Shown in pieces: positions 1 to 5,354 of a stretch of DNA of 5,354 nt. Below the pieces are notes generated by a model. The model was given only the letters and a program-made list of their open reading frames with translations, was not told the DNA's origin and did not search any database. The stretch comes from Hydrogenophaga sp. (GTDB lineage: Bacteria > Pseudomonadota > Gammaproteobacteria > Burkholderiales > Burkholderiaceae), in the NCBI GenBank assembly GCA_025458545.1, contig JALOSH010000246.1, positions 1 through 5,354 on the forward strand, read 5' to 3'. Both the position numbers and the translations under genes were made by a program. Positions within the stretch are counted from its first letter, which is position 1. Every line of letters starts with the position of its first letter.

Positions 1-463
1 GGGCCGCATCATCACCGACCTGCGCCCGAGCATCCTGGACCACCAGGGTCTGTGGGCGGCGCTGGAATGGCAGGCGCAGGAATTCGTGCAGTCGGCCGAA
101 CTGGCACTGGATTGGTGCATGGCGCTGGGCCCGGAGGGCGACGGGCCCGAGCTGCCTGAGCCGATGGCCATGGCGGTGTTCCGCATCTTCCAGGAAATGC
201 TGAGCAATGTCGGGCGGCACGCGCGGGCGCAGCACCTGCGCGTGGTGATTGCAATGGAAGCGGGCGAACTGGTGCTCACCGTGCAAGACGACGGCGTGGG
301 CGCACCGACCCAGGCCTTCGAGGCCGCCGACGCCTACGGCGTGATGGGCATGCGCGAGCGGGCGCGGCACTTTGGTGGGCGCATCGACATCGCCAGCACG
401 CCGGGCGATGGCACGCAGATGCGGCTGCGCTTGAGCCTGCCCGAACCGGGCTTGGGCCCATGA
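1..463 (+). CDS. Sensor histidine kinase, NarX/UhpB type (HisKA_3 + HATPase_c), 5'-partial
   Basis: This is the last 153 codons of a two-component sensor kinase, with the frame opening at base 2 and the start upstream of the window. The visible part begins in the end of the HisKA_3 dimerisation domain (RIITDLRPSILDHQGLWAAL). The phosphorylated histidine and any sensor or membrane domain are therefore not seen. The HATPase_c domain follows. Its N-box is FRIFQEMLSNVGRHARA (fragment residues about 60-76; E65 and N69 are the expected Mg/ATP ligands), the G1 box is DDGVGA (about 96-101), the G2 region is GVMGMRERARHFGG (about 113-126), and the last glycine motif is GDGT (about 135-138). The protein would autophosphorylate at a cytoplasmic dimer and pass the phosphate to a NarL-family regulator. 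Its stop overlaps the next gene's start (ATGA), so the two are probably translationally coupled partners. The signal it senses cannot be told from this fragment. Confidence 0.92.
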   Translation, partial: GRIITDLRPSILDHQGLWAALEWQAQEFVQSAELALDWCMALGPEGDGPELPEPMAMAVFRIFQEMLSNVGRHARAQHLRVVIAMEAGELVLTVQDDGVGAPTQAFEAADAYGVMGMRERARHFGGRIDIASTPGDGTQMRLRLSLPEPGLGP

Positions 464-1134
464 CCAACGTGACCAGCGCCACCCTGCGTGTGCTGATCGG
501 CGACGACCACCGCATCGTGCGCGAAGGGCTCAAGCAGGTCCTGGCCGACGCACCCGATGTGCAGGTGGTGGCCGAGGCGCAGACCGGTCTGGAGGTGCTG
601 CAGCAGGTGGGCCAGCTCAAGGGGCGCGACGGGCTGGACCTGGTGCTGCTCGACATCGCCTTGCCCGGCATGGACGGGCTGGACGTGCTGCAGGCGCTCA
701 AGCGCGAGCACCCGAAACTGCCGGTGCTCATGCTCAGCACCTACCCGGAAAAACAGTACGCGGTGCGCTGCATCAAGCTCGGCGCCAGCGGCTACCTCAA
801 CAAAAGCGCCGACCCGGACGACATGCTGGCCGCGGTGCGCAAGGTAGCCGGTGGCGGCGTGTTCCTCACGCCCAGCACCGCTGAAGCGCTGGCCACCGCC
901 GTGGGCCAGGGCAGCGCGCAGGCCGGGCCCGAAGCGCTCTCGCACCGCGAGCACCAGGTCTACCGTTTGCTCACGCAAGGGCAGAGCGTGAGCGAAATTG
1001 GTGCGCAGCTCGGTCTGGCGCCCAACACTGTGAGCACCTACCGTGCGCGCATCCTGGAAAAGACCGGCACCAAGAACGATGTGGAGCTGGCGCTCTACGC
1101 CGAGCGCCACGCGGGCGCCCGTCCGGGCGGCTGA
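460..1134 (+). CDS. LuxR/NarL-family (GacA/UvrY-like) response regulator transcription factor
   Basis: A complete 224-residue regulator, the usual length for the NarL family. The receiver domain (about residues 9-128) has the acidic pair D15-D16, phosphoacceptor D65 in LVLLDIALPGMDG, S93 at the switch position and K115 in GYLNKS. After a short linker comes a LuxR-type helix-turn-helix (about 159-214): LSHREHQVYRLLTQGQSVSEIGAQLGLAPNTVSTYR, then ARILEKTGTKNDVELALYAERH. The C-terminal NTVSTYRxRIxEKxxxxxDVEL pattern is closer to GacA/UvrY than to NarL itself. The ATG start overlaps the kinase stop by 4 nt. No strong Shine-Dalgarno precedes it, which fits translational coupling. Phosphorylated dimers should bind an inverted-repeat operator; a good candidate lies 22 nt past its stop, before the cyanate importer genes. 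Its targets are inferred from position only. Confidence 0.95.
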   Translation: MTNVTSATLRVLIGDDHRIVREGLKQVLADAPDVQVVAEAQTGLEVLQQVGQLKGRDGLDLVLLDIALPGMDGLDVLQALKREHPKLPVLMLSTYPEKQYAVRCIKLGASGYLNKSADPDDMLAAVRKVAGGGVFLTPSTAEALATAVGQGSAQAGPEALSHREHQVYRLLTQGQSVSEIGAQLGLAPNTVSTYRARILEKTGTKNDVELALYAERHAGARPGG

Positions 1135-1156
1135 GCGGGGCCGAAAACCCCAGGTT

Positions 1157-1174
1157 TGTAGGGCTGGCCCTACA
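1157..1174. promoter_or_regulatory. 18-nt perfect dyad, GacA-box-like candidate operator
   Basis: The sequence TGTAGGGCTGGCCCTACA has two perfect 8-nt arms around a 2-nt centre. Written as TGTAGG-N6-CCTACA, it matches in length and end bases the published GacA/UvrY box TGTAAG-N6-CTTACA, with one changed base in each half, symmetrically. It lies between the response regulator stop (1134) and the binding-protein start (1293), centred about 127 nt before that start. No T-run follows it, so it is unlikely to be an intrinsic terminator. No convincing -35/-10 pair can be seen nearby. Binding by the adjacent LuxR-type regulator is inferred. Confidence 0.55.
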
Positions 1175-1280
1175 CGGCATCGGTGAAGCGTGGTCGAAAT
1201 GCAGGAAGGCGGTGAAAACCCCCGCCCCAGCCCGCCGACTGGCCCGCTGCTTGCAACGCCCACCGCGTCCATCAACCCAC

Positions 1281-1284
1281 GAGG
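1281..1284 (+). promoter_or_regulatory. Ribosome binding site fixing the cynA start at 1293
   Basis: GAGG lies 8 nt before the ATG at 1293. The frame is also open upstream to a GTG at 1212, but the 27 extra residues would be a basic, proline-rich stretch without family resemblance. The MSEFFDPYD opening is typical of this binding-protein group, so 1293 is preferred. Confidence 0.7.
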
Positions 1285-1292
1285 TGCGCACC

Positions 1293-2696
1293 ATGTCCGA
1301 ATTCTTCGATCCCTACGACGCCGACCGTCCGCTCATGATGAAGTGCAGCTGTGGCCGCGACCACACGCTGGCCGACCACCACGCCGAGGTGGCCGCCGAC
1401 AGCGCGGCCATCGAGCTGCGCCGCCGCAGTGAGACCGCCGAATTCGAGGCCTACAGCAACGAGTTCATCGAAGCCACGCTGGTCAAGGCCATCTTCCCGC
1501 ACGACGAAGAGCGCCGCATGTTCCTGCGCGCGGTCGGCAAAGGCACGGCCATGGCGGCCATCGCCAGCGTGTTGCCGGTGGCCAGCCTGCAGGCCATGGC
1601 CCAGTCCAAAGGCCCGCTGGAGAAGACCAACCTCAAGATCGGTTTCATCCCGATCACCTGCGCCACGCCGCTGATCATGGCGCACCCGCTGGGCTTCTAT
1701 GAAAAGCAGGGCCTGAAGGTCGAAGTCACCAAGACCGCGGGCTGGGCGCTGGTGCGCGACAAGATGATCAACAAGGAATACGACGCGTCGCACTTTCTCT
1801 CGCCCATGCCGCTGGCCATCAGCATGGGGCTGGGCTCCACCGCCACGCCGATGAACGTGGCCACCATCCAGAACATCAACGGCCAGGCCATCACCCTGAG
1901 CCTGAAGCACAAGGACAACCGCGACCCGAAGAACTGGAAGGGCTTCAAGTTCGGCATCCCGTTCGACTACTCGATCCACAACTTCCTGCTGCGCTACTAC
2001 CTGGCCGAGAACGGCATCAACCCCGACACCGACGTGCAGCTGCGCGTGATCCCGCCCGCTGAAATGGTGGCCAACCTGCGCGCCGGCAACATCGACGGGT
2101 TCCTCGGCCCCGATCCCTTCAACCAGCGCGCGGTGTTCGACGAGGTCGGCTTCATCCACCTGCTGACCAAAGACCTCTGGAACGGCCACCCTTGCTGCGC
2201 CTTCGGCACCAGCACCGAATTCATCCAGAAGAACCCCAACACCTTCGCCGCCCTGTACCGCGCGGTGCTCACCTCGGCCGCCATGGCGCGCCAGCCCAAG
2301 AACCGCGAACTCATTGCCAAGGTGATCGCGCCCAGCCAGTACCTGAACCAGCCCGAGGCCGTGTTGAACCAGGTGCTGACCGGCCGGTTCGCCGACGGCC
2401 TGGGCAAGATCCAGAACGTGCCCGACCGCGCCGACTTCGACCCCATGCCCTGGCAGAGCATGGCGGTGTGGATGCTCACGCAGATGAAACGCTGGGGCTA
2501 TGTGAAGGGCGATGTGGACTACAAGGCGATTGCCGAGCGGGTGTTCCTGATCACCGACGCGCGCCGCCACATGAAGGACCTCGGCATGGAGTTCAAGGCG
2601 GGTCCGGCCTTCGTCAAGCACACCATCATGGGCAAGGAGTTCGACCCGACCAAGCCGGATGCGTACCTCAAGAGCTTCGCGATCTCGAAAACTTGA
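1293..2696 (+). CDS. cynA: CmpA/NrtA-family ABC transporter substrate-binding protein, probable cyanate binding (CynA), Tat-exported
   Basis: A 467-residue periplasmic binding protein of the nitrate/bicarbonate/cyanate class. The first 73 residues form an unusually long N-region before a twin-arginine signal: R74-R75-M-F-L, then a small-residue hydrophobic stretch ending ASLQAMA, with cleavage probable after A103. The mature part starts LKIGFIPITCATPLIMAHPLGFYEKQGL and holds family blocks such as TAGWALVRDKMINKEYDASHFLSPMPLAI, PPAEMVANLRAGNIDGFLGPDPFNQRA and WNGHPCCAFGTS, followed by FDPMPWQSMAVWMLTQMKRWG. Sequence alone does not separate nitrate, nitrite and cyanate binders well; cyanate is inferred from cynS four genes along and from the A-B-D-S order. 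Tat export means the protein would fold before leaving the cytoplasm. The N-region also carries CSCGRDH (C18, C20, H24), which would go with the cleaved signal. The gene probably heads the operon; a structured repeat begins 3 nt after its stop. Confidence 0.9.
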   Translation: MSEFFDPYDADRPLMMKCSCGRDHTLADHHAEVAADSAAIELRRRSETAEFEAYSNEFIEATLVKAIFPHDEERRMFLRAVGKGTAMAAIASVLPVASLQAMAQSKGPLEKTNLKIGFIPITCATPLIMAHPLGFYEKQGLKVEVTKTAGWALVRDKMINKEYDASHFLSPMPLAISMGLGSTATPMNVATIQNINGQAITLSLKHKDNRDPKNWKGFKFGIPFDYSIHNFLLRYYLAENGINPDTDVQLRVIPPAEMVANLRAGNIDGFLGPDPFNQRAVFDEVGFIHLLTKDLWNGHPCCAFGTSTEFIQKNPNTFAALYRAVLTSAAMARQPKNRELIAKVIAPSQYLNQPEAVLNQVLTGRFADGLGKIQNVPDRADFDPMPWQSMAVWMLTQMKRWGYVKGDVDYKAIAERVFLITDARRHMKDLGMEFKAGPAFVKHTIMGKEFDPTKPDAYLKSFAISKT

Positions 2697-2699
2697 TCA

Positions 2700-2772
2700 C
2701 CCCCGCCGCGCTGCGCGCGACCCCCTCAAGGGGGCGGCGCCAGCGGCCCGGCCAAGCCGGTTCCGCGGCACC
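2700..2772 (+). repeat. Post-stop structured repeat, copy A (divergent)
   Basis: First of three related GC-rich elements, starting 3 nt after the binding-protein stop. It has three predicted hairpins in order: CGCGC-TGC-GCGCG (2707-2719), a CCCCC/GGGGG stem (2721-2734), and CCGGC-CAA-GCCGG (2748-2760), then TTCCGCGGCACC. It differs from copies B and C at many positions, yet the first stem is kept by two paired changes. It lies inside the operon between cynA and the permease gene, where a folded transcript could limit downstream expression or protect the upstream mRNA end. No U-tract follows. Confidence 0.85.
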
Positions 2773-2822
2773 CTGGTCGCTCATGCCAGCGAATTTGGCT
2801 TTCTGGATGAAGGATTTGTGAG

Positions 2823-3686
2823 ATGAAAACAGTCAATCTGAACCTGCGCGCGGCGGTGGTCTCGCTGCTGCTGTTCGTGTGCTTCGTCGGCGCCTGGCAG
2901 CTCGGGACCACCGGGCCGTCCATCGGTGGCGCCTCGGTGGGCATGACGGCCGAGGAGATCGAGTACGCCAAGATGATGGGCCAGGACCCGGGCGCCGAGA
3001 AGAGCAGCGGCTTCCCGCCGCCGATCGAGGTGGCCAAGGCCAGCTGGGCGCACCTCTCAGACCCGTTCTACGACAACGGTCCGAACGACAAGGGCATCGG
3101 CATCCAGCTGGCGCATTCGCTGGCGCGCGTCGGGCTGGGCTTCGCGCTCGCCATGGCGGTGGCGCTGCCGCTCGGTTTCCTCATCGGCATGTCGCCGCTG
3201 ATGCAGAAGGCCTTCAACCCCTTCGTGCAGGTCTTGAAACCGATCAGCCCGCTGGCCTGGATGCCGCTGGCGCTCTACACCCTCAAAGACTCCGACGTCA
3301 GCGGCATCTTCGTCATCTTCATCTGCTCGATCTGGCCGATGCTGATCAACACCGCGTTTGGTGTGGCGAGCGTCAAGCGCGAATGGCTCAACGTGGCCAG
3401 CACGCTGGAGGTGAACCCGATCCGCAAGGCCTTCCAGGTGATCCTGCCGGCCGCGGCGCCCACCATCCTCACCGGCATGCGCATCAGCATGGGCATCGCG
3501 TGGCTGGTGATCGTGGCCGCCGAGATGCTGGTGGGCGGCACCGGCGTGGGCTACTTCGTGTGGAACGAGTGGAACAACCTGTCGCTCACCAACGTGATCT
3601 TCGCCATCCTGTTGATCGGCGTGGTCGGCATGTTGCTCGACCTGATGTTTGCCCAGGCGCAGAAGGCGGTGACCTATGTGGAGTGA
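2823..3686 (+). CDS. cynB: ABC transporter permease, NrtB/CynB family
   Basis: A 287-residue inner-membrane permease of the nitrate/cyanate/taurine importer class, expected to work as a homodimer. One N-terminal membrane segment (about residues 10-28) is followed by a soluble loop of about 70 residues (PPPIEVAKASWAHLSDPFYDNG), as in proteobacterial NrtB proteins. The BPD_transp_1 core then has membrane segments near 98-123, 134-154, 158-182, 219-238 and 256-277. The EAA-like coupling loop that contacts the ATPase is at about 187-218 (EWLNVASTLEVNPIRKAFQVILPAAAPTILTG). GAAGGA at 2809-2814, 8 nt before the ATG, supports the start. The stop overlaps the longest possible start of the ATPase gene by 11 nt. 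The gene looks intact. The substrate, cyanate, is inferred from neighbouring cynS. Confidence 0.92.
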   Translation: MKTVNLNLRAAVVSLLLFVCFVGAWQLGTTGPSIGGASVGMTAEEIEYAKMMGQDPGAEKSSGFPPPIEVAKASWAHLSDPFYDNGPNDKGIGIQLAHSLARVGLGFALAMAVALPLGFLIGMSPLMQKAFNPFVQVLKPISPLAWMPLALYTLKDSDVSGIFVIFICSIWPMLINTAFGVASVKREWLNVASTLEVNPIRKAFQVILPAAAPTILTGMRISMGIAWLVIVAAEMLVGGTGVGYFVWNEWNNLSLTNVIFAILLIGVVGMLLDLMFAQAQKAVTYVE

Positions 3687-4480
3687 CACCAGCCTGCGCG
3701 AAAGCGCCGCCCTCACCGCCCCTTTGAACGCCCCCACCCAAAAGGCTGCTCCGATGTCTGGATTTCTGAAAGTCGAACACCTCGCCAAGGCCTTCCAGGT
3801 CGACAAGCCGGTGTTTGCCGACGTCAATTTCACCATCGACAAGGGCGAGTTCGTCTGCATCATCGGCCACAGCGGCTGCGGCAAGACCACCATCCTGAAC
3901 GTGCTCGCGGGGCTGGACACCGCCACCAGCGGAAACTGCTTCATGGACGGCCGCGAGATCGCCGGGCCCAGCCTGGAACGCGGCGTGGTGTTCCAGAGCC
4001 ATGCGCTCATGCCCTGGCTCACGGTGCGGCAGAACATCGCGTTCGCCGTCAAGTCGCGCTGGCCCGACTGGAAGAAGCCGCAGGTCCATGAGCACGTCGA
4101 AAAATTCGTGGCGCTGGTGGGCCTGTCCAACGCCATCGACAAGAAAGATGCTGCTGCTCGACGAGCCGTTCGGCGCACTCGACGCGCTCACGCGCGGCAC
4201 CATCCAGGACGAGCTGATGGGCATCGTGCGCGAGACGCAACAGACCGTGTTCATGATCACCCACGACGTGGACGAAGCCATTCTGCTGGCCGACCGCATC
4301 CTGCTCATGACCAACGGCCAGGAAACCGATCAGGGCTATAAGCCCGGCGGCATGGCCGAGGTGGTGGTCAACCCGCTGCCGCGCAGCCGCACGCGGGCGC
4401 AACTCCATCACCTGGATGGTTACTACGACTTGCGCAACCACATTGTGGACTTTCTGGTCTCGCGTGCGCGAGCCCATTGA
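3676..4480 (+). pseudogene. cynD: ABC transporter ATP-binding protein (NrtD/CynD family), disrupted by an internal deletion and frameshift
   Basis: This should encode the ATPase that powers the importer. The first reading frame (3676 to about 4146) carries Walker A GHSGCGKTT (residues 64-72 from 3676) and the Q-loop GVVFQSHALMPW (Q107), ending ...LVGLSNAIDKK. Homology then continues in the +2 frame from about 4145: KMLLLDEPFGALDALT (Walker B and D-loop), FMITHDVDEA (H-loop), and the family's C-terminal end NHIVDFLVSRARAH with a stop at 4480. Missing between them is the segment normally reading about PSQLSGGMKQRVGIARAFxIxPK. That is about 23 residues with the whole ABC signature, or about 68 bp, judged from the family pattern. 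Without the change of frame the product stops at 4341 after 64 foreign residues. Flanking residues are well kept, so the lesion is recent or an assembly error. Start choice: ATG 3676 overlaps cynB; ATG 3754 (MSGFLKVEHLAKAF), with AAAAGG 8 nt upstream, is at least as likely. Confidence 0.85.
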
Positions 4481-4483
4481 ACC

Positions 4484-4557
4484 CCCCCTGCGCCGCTGCG
4501 CGGCTTCCCCCCAGGGGGACGGCGCTGGCGGCCCGGCAAAGCCGGTTCCGCGGCGCC
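4484..4557 (+). repeat. Post-stop structured repeat, copy B
   Basis: Second copy, starting 3 nt after the ATPase stop. Hairpins: GCCGC-TGC-GCGGC (4492-4504), a CCCCC/GGGGG stem (4507-4518), and CCGGC-AAA-GCCGG (4533-4545). The last is enclosed by an outer GGCGC/GCGCC pairing (4521-4525 with 4553-4557), giving a long imperfect hairpin. It is almost identical to copy C: two substitutions and a 3-nt indel, which falls in the loop of the second hairpin. It separates cynD from cynS, so cynS may depend on readthrough past it or on a promoter in 4558-4600; no clear promoter is visible there. Confidence 0.9.
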
Positions 4558-4600
4558 CCCCGACAACTTCCCTTCGTTCCACCGTTTCTTCATCAACACC

Positions 4601-4607
4601 AAAGAGG
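4601..4607 (+). promoter_or_regulatory. Ribosome binding site fixing the cynS start at 4614
   Basis: AAAGAGG lies 6 nt before the ATG at 4614. The frame is open back to an ATG at 4416, but that would run through the end of cynD and repeat copy B, giving repeat-derived residues foreign to cyanase. From 4614 the protein is 140 residues and begins where bacterial cyanases begin. Confidence 0.85.
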
Positions 4608-4613
4608 CAACAC

Positions 4614-5036
4614 ATGAGCCGACTCGACGTCACCGAAAAAATCATCACCACCAAAGTCACCAAGGGCCTGAGCTGGGCCGATGTGGCCAAGAAGGTCGGC
4701 GCACTGTGCCTGGGCCAGATGACGGCCACCCCGGCGCAGGCCAAGGTGCTGGGCAAGATCTTCGGCCTCTCTGCCGACGAGCAGAAGTGGCTGATGGTCG
4801 TGCCCTACAAAGGTTCGCTGCCCACCAGCGTGCCGACCGATCCGCTGATCTACCGCTTCTACGAACTGGTGAGCGTGTACGGCACCACCTTCAAGGAACT
4901 GATCCACGAAGAGTTCGGCGACGGCATCATGAGCGCGATCGACTTCAAGATGGACATGCAGCGCCAGGCCGACCCGAACGGCGACCGCGTGAACATCGTG
5001 ATGTCTGGCAAGTTCCTCCCGTATAAGCAGTACTGA
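4614..5036 (+). CDS. cynS: Cyanase (cyanate hydratase, EC 4.2.1.104)
   Basis: A 140-residue cytoplasmic enzyme that breaks down cyanate with bicarbonate to carbamate and CO2; the carbamate then falls apart to ammonium and CO2. The N-terminal part (about residues 1-75) is the helical, HTH-like domain (LSWADVAKKVGALCLGQMTATPAQAKVLGKIFGL). The C-terminal part (about 76-140) is the catalytic domain, opening with PTDPLIYRFYELVSVYGTTFKELIHEEFGDGIMSAIDFK-type sequence and closing GKFLPYKQY. The catalytic triad of the E. coli enzyme (Arg96, Glu99, Ser122) is present as R81, E84 and S107, a constant offset of 15. The protein is slightly shorter than the 156-residue E. coli form, at the N-terminus, and should form the family's decamer with shared active sites. 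It appears fully intact, so cyanate made inside the cell or entering by diffusion could still be detoxified even if the neighbouring importer is dead. Confidence 0.98.
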   Translation: MSRLDVTEKIITTKVTKGLSWADVAKKVGALCLGQMTATPAQAKVLGKIFGLSADEQKWLMVVPYKGSLPTSVPTDPLIYRFYELVSVYGTTFKELIHEEFGDGIMSAIDFKMDMQRQADPNGDRVNIVMSGKFLPYKQY

Positions 5037-5113
5037 CCCCCTGTGCCGCTGCGCGGCTTCCCCCTTCCAGGGGGACGGCGCTGGCGGCCCGGCGAAGCCG
5101 GTTCCGCGGCGCC
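5037..5113 (+). repeat. Post-stop structured repeat, copy C
   Basis: Third copy, starting directly after the cynS stop. Hairpins: GCCGC-TGC-GCGGC (5045-5057), CCCCCT-TCC-AGGGGG (5060-5074) and CCGGC-GAA-GCCGG (5089-5101), with the outer GGCGC/GCGCC pairing also kept. Against copy B it has C-to-T at 5044, an added TTC in the second loop, and A-to-G at 5094 in the third loop; none of these breaks a stem. It could mark the 3' end of the cyn transcript, though no T-run follows as in a classical terminator. Confidence 0.9.
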
Positions 5114-5178
5114 TGCTGGGTGGAACCCTTCGCTCCGGCCGCGCCATTCAATCCCTCTGATTCGCTCCTGAGACTTCC

Positions 5179-5354
5179 ATGGATCCCCGCCCACCGCTGC
5201 CGCCGTTCACCGCCGAGTCCGCTGCGAAAAAGGTGCGCGGGGCGGAGGACGCGTGGAACTCGCGCGACCCTGATCGGGTGGTTCAGGTCTACACCGAAGA
5301 CACGCGCTGGCGCAACCGCGCGGAGTTTCCGGTGGGCCGGGCCGAGGTGCATGC
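5179..5354 (+). CDS. DUF1348 / nuclear transport factor 2-like family protein, 3'-partial
   Basis: The first 58 full codons of a gene that runs off the window. The peptide [59 protein letters not shown] matches the opening of the DUF1348 (SnoaL/NTF2-like fold) group, recognised by the pattern PPFTxExAxxKVRxAEDAWNxRDPxRV followed by DxxWRNRxEFxxGR. Family members are about 145-155 residues long; their enzymatic role is not settled. The ATG at 5179 is chosen because family similarity begins right after it. The Shine-Dalgarno is weak (TGAGA at 5169-5173). The gene lies 142 nt after cynS, beyond repeat copy C, so it may be a separate unit; no functional tie to cyanate can be read from the sequence. 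Confidence 0.85.
   Translation, partial: MDPRPPLPPFTAESAAKKVRGAEDAWNSRDPDRVVQVYTEDTRWRNRAEFPVGRAEVH

Noticed and set aside
1137..1151. GGGG-N7-CCCC just after the response regulator stop as a terminator
   Set aside because: The stem is only 4 bp and no T-run follows. It may fold weakly but does not support a terminator call.
1165..1179. Sigma-54-like promoter (TGGCCC...GGC) overlapping the palindrome
   Set aside because: The GG to GC spacing is one base short of the required -24/-12 geometry and the -12 element is poor.
334..1275. 313-codon minus-strand open frame opposite the kinase and response regulator, and a similar 373-codon frame at 3057-4178
   Set aside because: Both mirror well-supported plus-strand genes and show no domain, ribosome site or sensible composition.
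1272..2621. Long open frame (449 codons) on the minus strand opposite the binding-protein gene
   Set aside because: It is the shadow of a high-GC coding strand: its peptide is rich in H, V, G and R without a recognisable domain, while the plus-strand frame is an unmistakable family member.
4141..4150. Programmed ribosomal frameshift at AAGAAAG in the ATPase gene
   Set aside because: A slip would restore the frame but not the missing signature segment of about 23 residues, so a deletion is the better explanation.
1293..4480. Assigning the importer to nitrate (nrtABC) for assimilation
   Set aside because: The families are close and nitrate cannot be excluded by sequence alone, but no nitrate or nitrite reductase gene is present, while cynS follows directly in the known cynABDS order.
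2700..5113. The three repeats as a CRISPR array or transposon ends
   Set aside because: The copies are separated by whole genes of 0.5-1.7 kb, are in direct orientation after stop codons, and there is no transposase, target duplication or regular spacer.

Overview
The window is GC-rich and densely packed, with every supported gene on the + strand. Protein sequences, codon bias and a GC-rich intergenic repeat point to a betaproteobacterium, most likely of the family Comamonadaceae (Hydrogenophaga/Acidovorax-like). This placement is an inference from memory of such sequences, not from a search.

Layout: (1) 1-463, the C-terminal half of a NarX-type (HisKA_3/HATPase_c) sensor histidine kinase whose start lies outside the window. 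(2) 460-1134, a complete NarL/GacA-type response regulator overlapping the kinase by 4 nt. (3) 1135-1292, an intergenic region with a perfect 18-nt dyad resembling the GacA/UvrY box. (4) 1293-4480, a CmpA/NrtA-class ABC importer: Tat-exported binding protein, permease and ATPase. (5) 4614-5036, cyanase (cynS) with all three catalytic residues. (6) 5179 to the end, the start of a DUF1348/NTF2-like protein. The A-B-D-S order matches the cyanate import and detoxification cluster cynABDS. The importer would bring cyanate into the cytoplasm, and cyanase would convert it with bicarbonate to ammonium and CO2 as a nitrogen source. The two-component system next door, with the dyad between it and cynA, suggests control by signalling rather than by the LysR-type regulator CynR known from E. 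coli.

Two things stand out. First, the ATPase gene is broken: about 68 bp is missing between the DKK and MLLLDEP coding positions. This removes the whole ABC signature (LSGGQ-type) segment and shifts the frame, while the surrounding sequence is intact. As read here, the importer lacks a working ATPase, so this is either a recent mutation or an assembly error. Second, three copies of a roughly 75-nt structured repeat sit 0-3 nt after three different stop codons (cynA, cynD, cynS), all in the same orientation. One predicted stem is kept by paired changes between copies, so the element probably acts as a folded transcript or 3'-end module.
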